From positions 29,181,925 to 29,245,924 of the forward strand of contig NC_083885.1 in the NCBI RefSeq assembly GCF_032452875.1: DNA of 64,000 nt, in the 5' to 3' direction. Shown piece after piece: positions 1 through 12,121 of this stretch. The position numbers and the translations under genes were made by a program. Source of the DNA: Bos javanicus. Lineage: Eukaryota; Chordata; Mammalia; Artiodactyla; Bovidae. Within the stretch, counting starts at the first letter, position 1, and each line of letters opens with the position of its first letter. The notes below the pieces were generated by a model, which worked only from the letters and a program-made list of their open reading frames with translations, was not told where the DNA came from and searched no databases.

Positions 1-1500
1 TTGATGATAATGCTTTTGCCTTCATTTTCTTACTGAAAGTTGAGTTTCATTGCTCATTATGACTAAAACTGTCCCATCTTCCATTCTGACTCAAAATGTA
101 TGAAAATCTCCCATTTTGACTCCTAAGTATTCATATTTTTATAAACACATTAATACTTCTACATAGTTAAACATTAAAATATACTCCTCTTAAAATTACT
201 TCATGGTGGAAATTTTTCCTTAAATTTACAAATGAGGAAACTGAGTCTCAGAGAAGCTAAAATGTGCTGCTTAATATGAAAATTGATACCTAAAAATGAA
301 TAAATCTGACAAGATGATATTTATTCAATTTCCCTAAAATTTCAGACTCAGAAAGAAATTAATATTGATTTTTCTTTAATAGCCTTTTAATGTATGTCTC
401 AATTAGAGTATTCATGTTTCCCTTATCCAATTTAACTTCAACATTCATTTCTTTTTAATTCAGTAATAAACATGATTGAATTTCCTCTACTATGTATTGT
501 CATAAAACATGCAATTCAGTCAAATTAATGTGACAAGGATGCCGAAGAGACTACCAAATAAAATCAAGCTATACTATACTATTTCATCATGTTCTAAATA
601 TTACATGTTCCAAATATATTAGTGCTAGGATTAAATGTCTCAATATCACTCTCACTTACCATATTCCTTTATATTTCTTCATTGGATCTAGGACAGAGAT
701 AAAACTATATAACCAAAAAGCATTTTAATTATAGAAAGGTAGAGGTTACTAATAAATTAAAGTGATACATGAATTTTTTGGAAAATTTTAAATGGTTAAT
801 AGAAAAGTTTTTCAAGGAATTATGATTACCTAATTTATGATCCTTCAGTATTATTTAGGAAATATATCTTGTTTAAGCACACACACCACACAAATGAATG
901 TATCCAAGCCCTAATGTTTAAATATGTGTCATGAGGTCTGAATCTTTGCTTGAGAGGATTTATATCCCAATGCACTTAATTTTCATAAAAATTATTTTGA
1001 TCCTGATTTCCTGCACCTTTATATATTCATACCTTGACACAATAAACCCTAGAATACATGGAATTACTTGTTATAAATAAGAAATAATAATAATAGATAG
1101 CATATTACTCAGGTTTTATAGCATTCACTTTCAAGATAATGGCTATAAAATAATAAGAAAAATAATACATGCATATAAAACAATTATAATTATAAACAAA
1201 ATAATTGTTTATTAAATTATTTTGAACTGTATTTTCAGAACTTGATAGACAACCCCCGGCAAATAAGTATGGGCAAGATAAAATAGGGTAGATTTACTTG
1301 CCAATTTGTCAACTGTTCTCTTTGGGAGATACAAATACCTTGACACAAAGTGAATTTTTGGTTCATTTTTCTTGCTATTCCCTTATTTCCATGCCATTCC
1401 TATACTTCCAATATTATATCTGGAAATACAGTTTCTTAATATTTTCCTCTTACCATCTCCTCTACTACAACTCTGTCCCTCACATGCGTGGTAATAAAAA
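1..1500. other. AT-rich stretch, no gene seen
   Basis: No open frame, splice pattern or strong repeat match is visible apart from a weak MIR-like core near 215-275 (phrases resembling 'aaatgaggaaactgagtctcag'). Short A/T runs and a few ACAC units near 880 are the only local structure. The 84-codon frame starting at 1298 has no recognisable features and runs into a SINE, so I do not call it a gene. Confidence 0.6.
215..275 (+). repeat. MIR SINE core fragment
   Basis: The segment resembles the MIR core written as 'acagatgaggaaactgag' followed by 'ctcagagaagctaa'. Only about 60 bases are recognisable and no ends are visible. It is an ancient mammal-wide SINE remnant by inference. Confidence 0.4.
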
Positions 1501-1514
1501 TAAACCTATACATG

Positions 1515-1703
1515 AAAGTGAAAGTCATTCAGTCGTGTCCACATCTTTGTGACCCCAGGGACTATCCATGGAATCCTCCAGGCCAGAATACTGAAGTGGG
1601 TAGCCTTTCCCTTCTCCAGAGGATCTTCCCGACCCAGAAATCGAACCAGGATCTCCTGCATTGCAGGTGGATTCTTTGCCAGCTGAGCTACCAGGGAAGC
1701 CCT
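1515..1703 (-). repeat. Bov-tA SINE, full length, with target-site duplication
   Basis: The tRNA-derived head (reverse complement of 'gggcttccctggtagctc') lies at the right end and the BovA body follows toward the left, so the element reads on the minus strand. It is flanked by a 14-bp duplication, 'taaacctatacatg' at 1501-1514 and 'taaacctattcatg' at 1704-1717 (one mismatch). Reading frames across it are not genes. Confidence 0.93.
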
Positions 1704-2009
1704 TAAACCTATTCATGGACATTAAGAAAAACAAATGAGAATTCTTTGAACTAACTATGTTTGTAACTCCTCTGAAAATATAAAATAGGCTTTAAATAAA
1801 AGATTAAAAATACCTGTAGGATAGTTACTTCACAAAAATGGTGGAAGGGGCAGCCCAAGATCCCATATACTCACAGAAACATCCAAAAAAATAAAAAAGC
1901 TGTTAGAGTCAACTTTGTCTAAATTTTGGTAAACAAAGATTTCCAACAACCAAATGAACACTAGTGAACACTAAATCAAGAAGGAAGCAACTTTTAAAAA
2001 GTAGAAATA

Positions 2010-2365
2010 AGTCAGAGAAAGACAGATATGTAGAATCTAAATAAAAAGGTACAAATGAACTTATTTATAAAACAAATATAGTTTTAAATGTAGAAAACAA
2101 ATTTATGGTTACAGGGGTAAGAATGAGGGGAAGGGATAAATTGGGGGATTGGGATTGACATACACACACTACTATATATGAAAGAGGTAACTAATAAGGA
2201 CCTGCTCTATAGCACAGGAAACTCTACTCAGTACTCTGCAATGATCTATAAGAGAATAAAATCTAAAGAAGAGTAGATATATGTATATGTATAGCTGATT
2301 CACTTTGCTGTACAACAGAAACTAGCACAATATTATAAATCAATTATACTCCAATAAAAGTTAAA
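2010..2365 (+). repeat. L1 3' UTR (cetartiodactyl L1), sense
   Basis: The segment follows the L1 3' UTR order: 'tcagagaaagacagatatgt', the tract around 'cttatggttacaggggtaag', 'ctatagcacaggaaactcta', 'ttcactttgctgtacaacag' and finally 'actccaataaaagtt'. It is a 5'-truncated copy of a ruminant/cetartiodactyl L1. The roughly 290 bases upstream (1718-2009) are not assigned. Confidence 0.8.
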
Positions 2366-2543
2366 AATATAAAAGGTAGAAAACCCTTGTGGAATATTTA
2401 CTTAAACTTGACTTAAACCTTCCCACAGGAGCGTGGTGTCAGTCTTGAAAATGGCAGCCCACATTCTCAGTGTGGGACCCTAATTCCTGGTTTCAGAAGA
2501 AGCAGAGCAGACCTTATTCACAAACTGTTGTATATCTCTCTTC

Positions 2544-2810
2544 TAACATTGGAAGGACTGATGTTGAAGCTGAAACTCCAATACTTTGGCCACCTGATTC
2601 AAAGAACCAACTCACTGGAAAAGAACCTGATGCTGGGAAAGATTGAAGATAGGAGGAGAAGGGGATGACAGAGGATGAGATGGTTGGATGGCATCACCAA
2701 CGCGATGGACATGAATTTGGGTAAACCCCGAGACAGGGAGGCCTGGCTTGCTGCAATCTACGGGGTTACAAAGAGTCAGACATAACTGAACAACTAAACT
2801 TAACTGAACA
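2544..2810 (+). repeat. BovB LINE 3' end, sense
   Basis: It begins in the C-terminal part of the BovB reverse-transcriptase ORF ('ctgaaactccaatactttgg' encodes LKLQYFGHL with changes) and runs through the 3' region with 'gatgagatggttggatggca' to the tail 'ctgaacaactaaacttaact'. It is strongly 5'-truncated and carries several changes that break the frame. Confidence 0.85.
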
Positions 2811-3344
2811 TGTCCAGGAGCTTAGCTGAATGATGGATACAAGGCTCTTCCCAGTTTCACTTCTTCTGAAACTCATGCAGAAAAAGCAGTACTCATTTCT
2901 TGAGGGAAGAAAAAAAAAACAAAACTGCAGGGGAACTAACAACTCATAGATACATGGGTCAAAAGATTATGAATGAGACATAAAATAGATTGTCCAAAAC
3001 ACAAGAGAAAAAACAGAAATCCTTTGGGATAGTTAGACATTCAAAAGTACCCACATGTATGAAGGAATCCCAAGAAGTCCCATAAACATTTACTTTTAGC
3101 CGGTCTCTAGGAGACTGAAGGAGTATTCTAGCACAGAGCCAAACTGTAAACACTTGAGTTGTTTTTATGTTTTTGTTGTTGTTGATGATGCTGTTGTTGT
3201 GCAGCTCTCATTCAAGGAAATTTATGTTCAAACACTAAGAAACAGAGGACTCAGTTGGCCACCCCTGACAGAGTATAGTCTATAAAAGTAGCTTGAAATA
3301 ATCTCTAAACATATGCACTACTACAGCCTTCAACAATAAAAGTA
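2811..3344. other. Unassigned stretch with a small GTT repeat
   Basis: Apart from a (GTT)n-like tract at about 3172-3200 and an A-run near 2910, nothing is recognised. No frame longer than 64 codons lies here, and that one (minus strand, 2959-3153) has no recognisable features. Confidence 0.5.
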
Positions 3345-3836
3345 TTAAAAACAGATTGTTTGAAAAAATAAAGAAAACTGGCAAACATTTAGCTAGACTA
3401 GAGAGAGAGGATAAATTCAGCCATTACAGCAGTTGCTTCAGAAGTAGAAAGGATCATAGGGAATATTGTGAACAATTGCATGCCAACAAATGGGATAACC
3501 TAAAAGAAATTTAAAATTGAATCAGGAAGAAATAGAAAGCCTGAATAGACCAACAAAAATCAAATAGTTAATTCAATAAAATAAATAAATATTTCCGAAC
3601 AGGAAAATTTCCAGAACTAGATGGTTTCATGGGTGATTCTGTCAAACACTGAAAGAAAAATTAATGCCAATTCTTCTTAGACTTTCCAAAAATGTATATA
3701 AGAAGAGGCAACACATCCAAACTCAAACACATACTTAATGTCAATATCCTCTGCTGCATTATTCACATTACCCAAATGTTGAAACAATCCAAGTTTCCGT
3801 CAGCAAAAGAATGGAAAATCAAAATGTGGTACATCT
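3345..3836 (+). repeat. Old L1 (L1M-like) fragment with internal deletion
   Basis: 3345-3695 follows decayed L1 ORF2 sequence from the linker into the start of the RT domain ('aaaggatcatagggaatatt', 'aggaagaaatagaaagcctg', 'ccagaactagatggtttcat'). 3750-3836 jumps to the L1 3' region ('gaaacaatccaagtttccgt ... aaaatgtggtacat'). The roughly 2 kb normally between these parts is absent, so an internal deletion or two separate insertions must be assumed. Confidence 0.65.
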
Positions 3837-3847
3837 ACTACCTTAGA

Positions 3848-3969
3848 CTGGAGAAGGAAATGGCAACCGACTCCAATATACTTGCCTGGAAAATTCCATG
3901 GACAGAGGAGCCTAGTGGACTACAGTCCATGGGGTTAAAAAGAGTCTGACATGACTGAGTGACTAAACA
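3848..3969 (+). repeat. BovA monomer SINE with target-site duplication
   Basis: The BovA body ('ctggagaaggaaatggcaac' to 'gactgagtgactaaacaa') is present without a tRNA head. An exact 11-bp direct repeat, 'actaccttaga', flanks it at 3837-3847 and 3970-3980, showing an independent insertion into the older L1 fragment. Confidence 0.88.
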
Positions 3970-4039
3970 ACTACCTTAGAGTGTTTAGTTTGCTACATAT
4001 AAAAATGTCATAGAACAAATATTTATTTATGGAGGCTGA

Positions 4040-4160
4040 GAAGGTTCAGTGTAGGTGGCATCATACCTGTTTTATTGATGAAGATTCTGAGATCCAAAGA
4101 AATCAAGCTGGTCCAAAATCACAAATCTCATAAGCGATGGAGATAGTATTTCTTCAAAAT
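4040..4160 (+). repeat. MIR-like fragment
   Basis: The order 'gttttattgatgaagattct', 'gagatccaaagaaatcaagc' and 'caaaatcacaaatctcataa' parallels the MIR core (gaggaaactgaggc ... aaggtcacacagct). It is divergent and the ends are approximate. Confidence 0.35.
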
Positions 4161-4339
4161 CTGTATTCAATCATTGTAATATTAGTCCCCTTAAACAGTA
4201 GATCCCTTAGGAAAGAGAACAGTCTTTGAAATATTCCTTTCATCTTCCTTAAAGCTAGGGACTAGTTCTACCCCCCTACCCCAGAAAAACCACCACTTTG
4301 GAGGCAAAAGCATGGCTCTGATGATGTGTGCTTTCACCC

Positions 4340-5162
4340 TCAGTTTGAAGCCATCTTTGTCTTATTTTCAAGATTCAGTCTGTTGGAAATGCTCTCACAT
4401 CTGCCTTCAAAATATATCCAGATTGTGACCACCTATCAGTACCCCAACTGCCACCAGAACATCTCAAGACGTTACTATCTCCTGCCTGAATTGTCATCAG
4501 ATCCTCCTACCTGAGTTCTGTTCCTTTGTTTTCCTGTAGTACACTGTGAACATAGATGCCAAAGCAAGCCCATTAAACCCAAAGGAATGCTGTGCTAGTT
4601 GTCTGTGAAAGCCACTCCGTAGCTTTCATCCCACTCAGAATAAAAGACAGAATCCTTTCTCTGGCCGACAAAGCCTTATTGCTTCAGATACCCTGTTATC
4701 CGTGGTCTTTTCTTCTTCTGGAGTCAGCCTCCTAGCTCCTGCCATATTGGCCACCATGTTCCAACCCAGCATCCTCCCCACTCAGGGTTTTGGCACTTGC
4801 TCTTTTCTGAATGTTCTTCCCCGATATGCTTACCTGGCTCCCTTGTTTCTTTTTGTGACTCACTCAAAAGTCACTTTCTCTTGCAGTTTCATTTCAAATT
4901 TATATTACTTTCAGGCTTTCCAGATTTAGAAAAGAATGGAATGCACAGTGTATTTTTAACTTCATGTGAACAATGAATAAATGTTTTGGTATAAGTATGC
5001 CCTGACATTACATAGGAAATGCTGCATAAAACATACTTATGCAAAAAAAGTGTTGTTTATTGGAAACTCAAATTTGAGCATCTTGTATTTTATCTGGCCT
5101 TACCCTCAAATTTCATGTTGCTCTTCCTTGCTTTGTATTTTCTTCTTTGTCTTTGTTACTAA
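4340..5162 (+). repeat. L2 LINE 3' portion, left part (split by BovB)
   Basis: The L2 order is recognisable: 'ctcactcagaataaaagacag'-like text, 'ccaccatgttccaacccagc', 'ctcagggttttggcacttgc', 'gaatgttcttccccgatatg' and 'actcactcaaaagtcacttt'. About 4930-5110 does not match well and may be a decayed insert. The L2 resumes at about 5110 and continues after the BovB at 5593-5745. The 182-codon frame over 4981-5529 is a mosaic of L2 and antisense BovB, not a gene. Confidence 0.7.
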
Positions 5163-5592
5163 CACACTGTGTTGTTGGTGTCTAGTCCCTCAGTCATGTC
5201 CAACTCTTTGCCACCCCATGGACTGCAACACACTAGGCCTTCCTGTCCTCCACTGTCTCCTGGAGCTTGCTCAAACTCATGCTCATTTAATCAGTGATGT
5301 CAAGCAATCATCTTATCCTCTGTCATCCCCTTCTCCTCCCACCTTCAATCTTTCCCAGCATCAGGGTCTTTTCCAATGGGTGGGCTCTTTGTATCTTCAT
5401 ATCAGATGGCCCAAGTATTACAGCTTCAGCTTCAGTATCAGTCTTTCCAATGAGTATTCAGGGTTGATTTCTTTAGGATTAATTGCTTTGATCTCCTTGC
5501 TGTCCAAGGGACTCTTCAAGTATTCTTGAACACCACAATTTGAAAGCATCAATTCTTCAGTGCTCAGCCTTCTTTACGGTCCAACTCTCACT
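5163..5592 (-). repeat. BovB LINE 3' fragment, antisense, inserted in L2
   Basis: The sequence is the reverse complement of the BovB 3' end: 'tagtccctcagtcatgtcca' through 'catcttatcctctgtcatcc' to 'ccttctttacggtccaactc'. It separates two parts of one L2 element, so it is the younger insertion. No clear target-site duplication was found. Confidence 0.85.
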
Positions 5593-5745
5593 TTTATGTA
5601 TTTATATAATTTGTCTTTTGTTCCTCCTCCAGAATGGAACCTCTTTGAGAGAAAGATTTTAATTGATTTCTTGATTACTGTATCCCCAGTGCCTGAAACA
5701 GTGCTCACTGTGGAGAATCAAATATTTAAAAATGAATGAATATTC
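5593..5745 (+). repeat. L2 LINE 3' end, right part
   Basis: 'ctccagaatggaacctcttt', 'tgtatccccagtgcctgaaa' and 'caaatatttaaaaatgaatg' are the L2 3' terminal motifs (in the consensus, stages resembling gaatgtaagctcc, tatccccagcgcc and ataaatgaatg). They continue the L2 that stops at 5162. Confidence 0.75.
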
Positions 5746-6710
5746 AAATTATTAAATCATATATGAGACATTCACTCTGTACAAGGCAATAGAAACACTA
5801 TTTGGCACTCATTATTACTTTTCATGCCTGCAACCACCTTTTGTGATAGAAATTATTATATTTCCACTCTTTCAGACTTAGAGTTCTGAATTTAAAAAGT
5901 ATAGGTTTTTAACCCCCTTGAATTTAAATGGAAAAACTGAAACACCATATATATTATGTCTAATATCAGATTCTATATTTTCTTTTTCCAATTGTTCATT
6001 TGCCAAATCTATAATGAAACTGACCTGAAATATTTAGTCTATTTTTAAGGATATACATAATGAAAGAGTTCCAGGGTATCTTCTTAATAGCTTATTGATA
6101 TTTTGAGAAAATCATCTGAGATTGTTAAGAATGTGATCATTGTCTAATAAATCCTTTTGTATAGTTACTCTTCCTAATTAAGAGTTATAATAGCCTGACT
6201 TTAAAGAAAAATGTGACAACACACTTCTACAATATATTCTAAATTAATTTTATGAACTTACTAGCTTTCAAAATAATATTAATAGGTAATATTTCTAGAT
6301 GAAATCACCATTTGGTTTATAATTTAATGGGCAAATTATATTTATTCTTCTGTTTCTTCTGAGGATTTCCAAATTAATTTTATCTGAAAGATCCAAACTT
6401 CAAATTTACTTCTTATTTTTAAATTTTTTTAAGATGGGGCTATACTTGGAAATAACATTACCAGTGGCAGCAAACACTGAATGATCAAAAAATATGCTGA
6501 AAGCTGAGAGATCATATTGTAAAGTGGAAAGAGGATGCATTTGGAGGTTGTCTAAGCCAGCGAGACATTCCATCATTTACGTGAATTGGTGTGTAAAACA
6601 GCTAAGGCAAGCATCAGTTATATATCTTTCCCTGAAAGTCTAGGCACTCTGTCATTTTCCCGTATTGTGTCCTTGGGTGAGGTTCTCCATTTCTTTATTA
6701 AAGAAACTCT
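5746..6710. other. AT-rich stretch with one MIR-like piece
   Basis: 5765-5885 loosely follows MIR ('tacaaggcaatagaaacact', 'ctgcaaccaccttttgtgat', 'aaattattatatttccactc'). The rest is AT-rich with no coding signal or repeat that I recognise. Confidence 0.45.
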
Positions 6711-7976
6711 CAGTTCAGTTCAGTTCAGTTGCTCACTCCTGTCCGACTCTTTGTGACCCCATGAATCCCAGCATGCCAGGCCTCCCTGTCCATCACCAAC
6801 TCCTGGAGTTCACTCAGAGTCATGTCCATTGAGTTGGTGATGCATCCAGCCATCTCATCCTCTGTTGTCCCCTTCTCCTCTGTCCCCAATCTCTCCCAGC
6901 ATCAGAGTCTTTTCCAATGAGTCAACTCTTCTCATGAGGTGGCCAAAGTATTGGAGTTTCTGCTTCAGCATCATTCCCTCCAAAGAAATCCCAGGGCTGA
7001 TCTCCTTCAGAATGGACTGGTTGGATCTCCTTGCAGTCCAAGAGATTCTCAAGAGTCTTCTCCAACACCACAGTTCAAAAGCATCAATTCTTCGGTGCTC
7101 AGCCTTCTTCACAGTCCAACTCTCACATCCATACATGACCACAGGAAAAACCATAGCCTTGACTAGACGAACCTTTGTTGGCAAAGTAATGTCTCTGCTT
7201 TTGAATATGCTATCTAGGTTGGTCATAACTTTCCTTCCAAAGAATAAGTGTCTTTTAATTTCATGGCTGCAGTCACCATCTGCAGTGATTTTGGAGCCCC
7301 CCAAAATAAAGTCTGACACTGTTTCCATTGTTTCCCCATCTATTTCCCATGAAGTGATGGGACCAGATGCCATGATCTTCGTTTTCTGAATGTTGAGCTT
7401 TAAGCCAACTTTTTCACTCTCCACTTTCACTTTCATCAAGAGGCTTTTGAGTTCCTCTTCATTTTCTGCCACAAGGGTGGTGTCATCTGTATATCTGACG
7501 TTATTGATATTTCTCCTGGCAATCTTGATTTCAGCTTGTGTTTCTTCCAGTCCACCATTTCTCATGATGTCCTCTGCATAGAAGTTAAATAAACAGGGTG
7601 ACAATATACAGCCTTGAAGAACTCCTTTTCCTATTTGGAACCAGTATGTTGTTCCATGCCAAATTTGAACTGTTGCTTCCTGACCTGCATACAAATTTCT
7701 CAAGAGGCAGATCAGGTGGTCTGGTATTCCCATCTCTTTCAGAATTGTCCACAGTTTATTGTGATCCACACAGTCAAAGGCTTTGTCATAGTCAATAAAG
7801 CAGAAGCAGATGTTTTTCTGGAACTCTCTTGCTTTTTCAGTGATCCAGCAGATGTTGCCAATTTGATCTCTGGTTCCTCTGCCTTTTCTAAATCCAGCTT
7901 GAACATCTGGAAGTTCACAGTTCATGTATTGCTGAAGCCTGGCTTGGAGAATTTTGAGCATTACTTTACTAGCTCT
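6711..7976 (-). repeat. BovB LINE, 5'-truncated, 1.27 kb, antisense
   Basis: The 3' terminus is the pentamer microsatellite 'cagttcagttcagttcag' at the left, and the body runs antisense to within the RT ORF. A 10-bp duplication, 'aagaaactct' at 6701-6710 and 'aagaagctct' at 7977-7986 (one mismatch), flanks it. It is the longest uninterrupted BovB in the window. The plus-strand frames across it are antisense shadows. Confidence 0.92.
6855..7961 (-). pseudogene. BovB reverse transcriptase remnant (368 codons)
   Basis: This is the C-terminal part of the RTE-class BovB polyprotein, which in an active element carries an apurinic endonuclease and a reverse transcriptase for target-primed integration. 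The frame opens inside the RT domain. Visible RT motifs are FIDYDKAFD (residues 55-63, a catalytic aspartate), QGCILSPCLFN (116-126) and YTDD (157-160), where the family has YADD; both motif aspartates are kept. The post-RT region follows (VVMYGCESW near 274-282, YFGHLMRRVDSLEK near 338-351). The endonuclease and the RT N-terminus are missing, and a frameshift after about residue 355 replaces the usual arginine-rich tail. A functional protein is very unlikely. Confidence 0.88.
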
Positions 7977-7989
7977 AAGAAGCTCTAAG

Positions 7990-9410
7990 GGGACATTATT
8001 TCTAACAGTCCATTAATGAGGGACAGGAAACAGGAAGTGAAGGAAGGATCAGATATTATGTAAATTTGGAGTAGTGACAGGAAATGGCTTGTAACCAAAC
8101 TGCCAAATTCAAGTGGGAGGCTTCAAAAATCTTATGTGTTATCAAGACTGCAGTTTGCTGAATACGTTCTTAGTGGGTGTTTTTTTGTGTGTGTATGTAT
8201 GTGTACAGATGAAGCAGACAGGGCCAAAATTTTTAAAGTTTAGGGCAGTTTTGTCATGTATGAAATCGAGGGGATGGGGCGGTAATTAAGTTAACTCATG
8301 CCCTAATTTCTTAGTTATGTGCTTTAATAATTCTGTAGTTTCTCCAAAAAATAAATAGCTGTAAATATTCTTTTTACCGTGCAGTGCCACACATTTAGAA
8401 AACTTACAGCTGTTTTAACATGCGTTACCAACAGAAACATACTCACATACATTCACACACACAGATGCACATTCTTTTATTTTTTTTCTTGAAATGTAAT
8501 TGAGAGTGTTAATATGTAACTTTGTTTGATTTACAACTGTTTTATGCACCACTGACCAGAAAAAAGTCAATAGAAATATGAAATAAAGCATGGATTCTAT
8601 ACTGACTTCTAGTACAAAAGAAGCAAGAGCTATTGTCCTAGCACTTCCGAATGTTCATAAAGCAACTGCCACAATCCTACTTTTACCAAAAGACATATTG
8701 GCATTTATAGGCTTGCTCCATATGACCCAGAATGTATTCCCTAACCCTCATACATGCAATTAATAAGGGAATAAAGTGATTAAAGATTCTATTAAAAATA
8801 ACATCAAACAAAACAAGAGCAAAAGAAAATTTTCAGTAATTCATAAACCTCCCTAATGTCTAAGGAATATACAAAGCAATTCCATATAAGGCACTGTGAT
8901 TGTGATATTAGGGGATTTGGATGCAAATTTTAACTAGTCTATTATTCTACACCAATTTCCTGGGAACTCTTAGATGTCCAAAGCCACCTCCTATCAATCG
9001 GCAGATAAACCAATCTTTTCAGTTCCTGGTTTGTTTTTGTTTTTTTTGGTCATGCCCCCTACAATCTCTTGACACTTTTGAAAATTTTGCTCCAGCACAA
9101 TGTTTTTTACTTCCTTCTTTTTAAACCTCTGAAAATGTTATTTCAGGCATTCTATTCATTAAAATCTCTATATGAAGTTCAGAAATTGATGACTCAAAAG
9201 GTGTATAAATTAGTCATAAATGGTGAAGAAGCATTTCCTTGTCCACTCTCCTTTCTCTAGGTTAATTATTGATTTTGGAAATAAACCATCAATTTTTAGA
9301 TCAATGTTTTTATCAAGATATATTTATAAAGCTGTGGAAAGAAAGGAAAGAAAAAGTCCGTCAATGTAGAATTTTATAGCAAGAATATGAATCTTGAGAA
9401 AAAAATGAGA
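7990..9410. other. Unassigned AT-rich stretch
   Basis: No gene is seen over about 1.4 kb. Small features are a GT-rich tract near 8185-8210, CA units near 8450-8465 and a T-run near 8475. Some text at 8470-8560 loosely resembles an antisense L1 3' end, but too weakly to call. The frames of 63-67 codons here show no recognisable features. Confidence 0.5.
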
Positions 9411-10460
9411 TTTCAGTTTTAGCTCCAACATATTAAAAAACTTAGATGTCTTCTCTCCCATCCTTCAAACAAGAAAACCTGAACAAACTGAAATCTTGTG
9501 ACTTTTACCAGACCCATCACAGGACAAACTAATACCCTAAAATATGGAGAGACAGAGTATTCAGAGAGATATAGCAACTGGTATCTGCTTACCTAGATCA
9601 GAAGTTGCTAGAGCCATACAAATGGTAAGATCATTTAAATGTGATTTTTAACAATTGCTGAGAGCTGAATGTGGAATAGAGATGACAGTGAGAACTTCCT
9701 GGGGAAACTAGTTTAGCACAGCCTCCACCCTTCTGTGGATTTTAATCTCCAGGAACCGCTCCAGGTCCTCACAGTGGAGAACCAGGGAAGACTCCCTTGC
9801 GGTCCTGGCACCATGATGGGAAGAGTAATCCTTGTAAGATGTATTCAGAGCTTTGTCACAACAGCTGATTCTTCCACCAAAAGACTTAGACAGAGTTGTT
9901 TCTCCACTGGGGAACTGGATTTCCTCCCAATCCTGATCCCTTTGGCTTTCATGTCTCATCAAACAGGGTAAGCCAGTCAACTACTGTTAGGGCTTCAAGA
10001 AGCTATGATGGAAACACTGCAGCCAGTAAAGTGAGTAGAGAGCAAGGAAAACGAACAAACCAAAACTTGTAATGCCGAAGAAGCGTCTGTGGCGGTTGTA
10101 ACTTGAAACACAGGCACGTTAAAGAACTGAGACTTAATTGGAGGATTATATAATGCTACCGATCCCCACACTTCTCCAGCATACCAGCCCAGCTTCAGTG
10201 TAATAACAGAGTGTTACAGGGGATAGGCTGCAAGACACAGAATCTCTTGGGGAGGAGAACTTCAGGAAAAATCAAGAACTCCACAATCAAGAATAGGAAT
10301 ACAACAAGCATGTAAGAGAAATCGAAGCATTTGTCATTTATCGCTATAGCAAACAGCCCAGCTTATAGCCAGACTAACATAAATACATAAATCCTCACAT
10401 TAAAGGCCTATTTGCTTCAGTTCCTGTTTCCTAATACAGTATGTATGATTTTCTGTGTGT

Positions 10461-10483
10461 ATCTCTCTCTCTCTCTCTATCTC
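10461..10483. repeat. (TC)n microsatellite
   Basis: About nine TC units lie inside the old L1 5' region, ending in 'ctatctcacacagg'. Confidence 0.9.
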
Positions 10484-10847
10484 ACACAGGTACGTACACA
10501 CAGGATATTGCAGCAAGCAAATCTCAGAGTCAGACTCTGATATGACATAATGTTAGAATGATCAGATAGGAGATTTAAAGTTGCTATAATATGTTAAGTG
10601 TTATAATGGCAAAAGTAGACACTATTCAAGAACAGATGATGGACAATACGAGAGGAAAAAAAAGCATCCAAAGGAAACGTTAAAAGCAAAAACACTAAAA
10701 CACATAATGGTTTCAATTGGTTTGTCAGTAGAGACAGCATTACTTAGGAAAAAATCCGTGAGCTCTAGGATAGTTTGGGAAGAGTGTCCAAACTCAAGTG
10801 AGAAAAAAGAAAAAAAGTTTAGAAACACTAGCAGGATAAATACTATA

Positions 10848-10867
10848 TAGCTAGCTAGCTAGCTAGA
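10848..10867. repeat. (TAGC)n microsatellite, self-complementary
   Basis: Four to five tandem TAGC/AGCT units lie inside the decayed L1 ORF1. The unit is palindromic, so the tract can form a hairpin on either strand. Confidence 0.9.
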
Positions 10868-11351
10868 TATATTTCAACTGCAGACAACAAAAGACAAATA
10901 GATAATCTTGAAAGAAATCAGGGATGCGTGAATGTAACTTCTTATTTATAGAAGAGCAAGGACAAGAATAATAGGCATTGTGCAAACAAAGTAGAATTAA
11001 CATATTTAAAGTGTGGGGAAAACATTAGTATGGAATTCTATATCCAGCAAAATTATATTCACTAGTTTATTGCCAGGAGAAGTACTTGTAATAAATGTTA
11101 GAAGTTCTTCAGGCAAAGGAAAATTATATGGGTCAGAAACTTGGACCTACATAAATAAAGGGAGAGTGTTAGAGAAGAAATAAATGAATGTAAAATAAAC
11201 TATTCATGTTTCCTCTCTTTAATAGATGTAAAATAGGCCTGCTAAAAGATATAAGAACAGCAATGTTTTGGGTAATTAAAGAATATAGATAAGTTAAATA
11301 AATCTTACCAAATCACAGAGGCTATCAGACAGAAAGGGAATGCTCTGTTAC

Positions 11352-11562
11352 AAGGTGTGTGTGTGTTAGTGGCTCAGTCATATCCGACTTTTTGGGACCC
11401 CATGGACTGTAGGCCCGCCACGCTCCTCTGCCCATGGAATTCTCCAGGCAAGAATACTGGAATGGGTTACCATTTCCTTCTCCAGAGGATCTTCCTGACC
11501 CAGGGATCAGGCCAGGTCTCACGCATTGCAGGCAGATTCTCTACCATCTGAGCCACCAGATA
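11352..11562 (-). repeat. Bov-tA SINE inside old L1
   Basis: A BovA body with a tRNA-derived head at the right end ('accatctgagccaccagat'), preceded at the left by a (GT)n tail. The flanking L1 text 'acaaggt' (left) and 'ataaggt' (right) is a short target duplication: the L1 reads through to 'aaggtacctgcact'. Confidence 0.88.
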
Positions 11563-11607
11563 AGGTACCTGCACTTTATTCGAAACAGTGTGGTATTATT
11601 TGCAGTT

Positions 11608-11886
11608 GCTGCTGCTGCTGCTGCTAAGTCATTTCAGTCGTGTCCGACTCTGTACGACCCCAGAGATGGCAGCCCACCAGGCTCCCCCATCCCTGGGATT
11701 CTCCAGGCAAGAACACTGGAGTGGGTTGCCATTTCCTTCTCCAATGCATGAAAGTGAAAAGTGAAAGTGAAGTCACTCAGTCGTGTCCAACTCTTAGTGA
11801 CCTCATGGACTGCAGCCTACCAGGCTCCTCCGTCCATGGGATTTTCCAGGCAAGAGTACTGGAGTAGGGTCCCATTGCCTTCTCTG
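11608..11886 (-). repeat. BOV-A2 dimeric SINE inside old L1
   Basis: Two BovA-like units are joined by the linker 'catgaaagtgaaaagtgaaa', and the (GCT)n tail at the left shows minus orientation. An exact 11-bp duplication, 'tatttgcagtt', lies at 11597-11607 and 11887-11897. Confidence 0.95.
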
Positions 11887-12121
11887 TATTTGCAGTTAGG
11901 TTAAAAATGTATATGGTAACTAATGAAAAAGTTTGCAGGAAAAAAAAAAAAAACAACTGTAATTGATCTTCTAAGAGAGGAGATAAAATGCAATCATGTG
12001 AGTCTCAAAGCAGAAAGGGAAGAAAAAGAGAAAAAAAAAATACAATTCGTAAATGCTACTGTCAAACATGGTAGATATTAATTTGACTATACTAATAATC
12101 ACTTTAAATATGAATGGTCTA

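Noticed and set aside
4981..5529. 182-codon plus-strand open frame
   Set aside because: It is a chance mosaic that begins in unassigned DNA, crosses L2 and ends in antisense BovB; no conserved motif is present.
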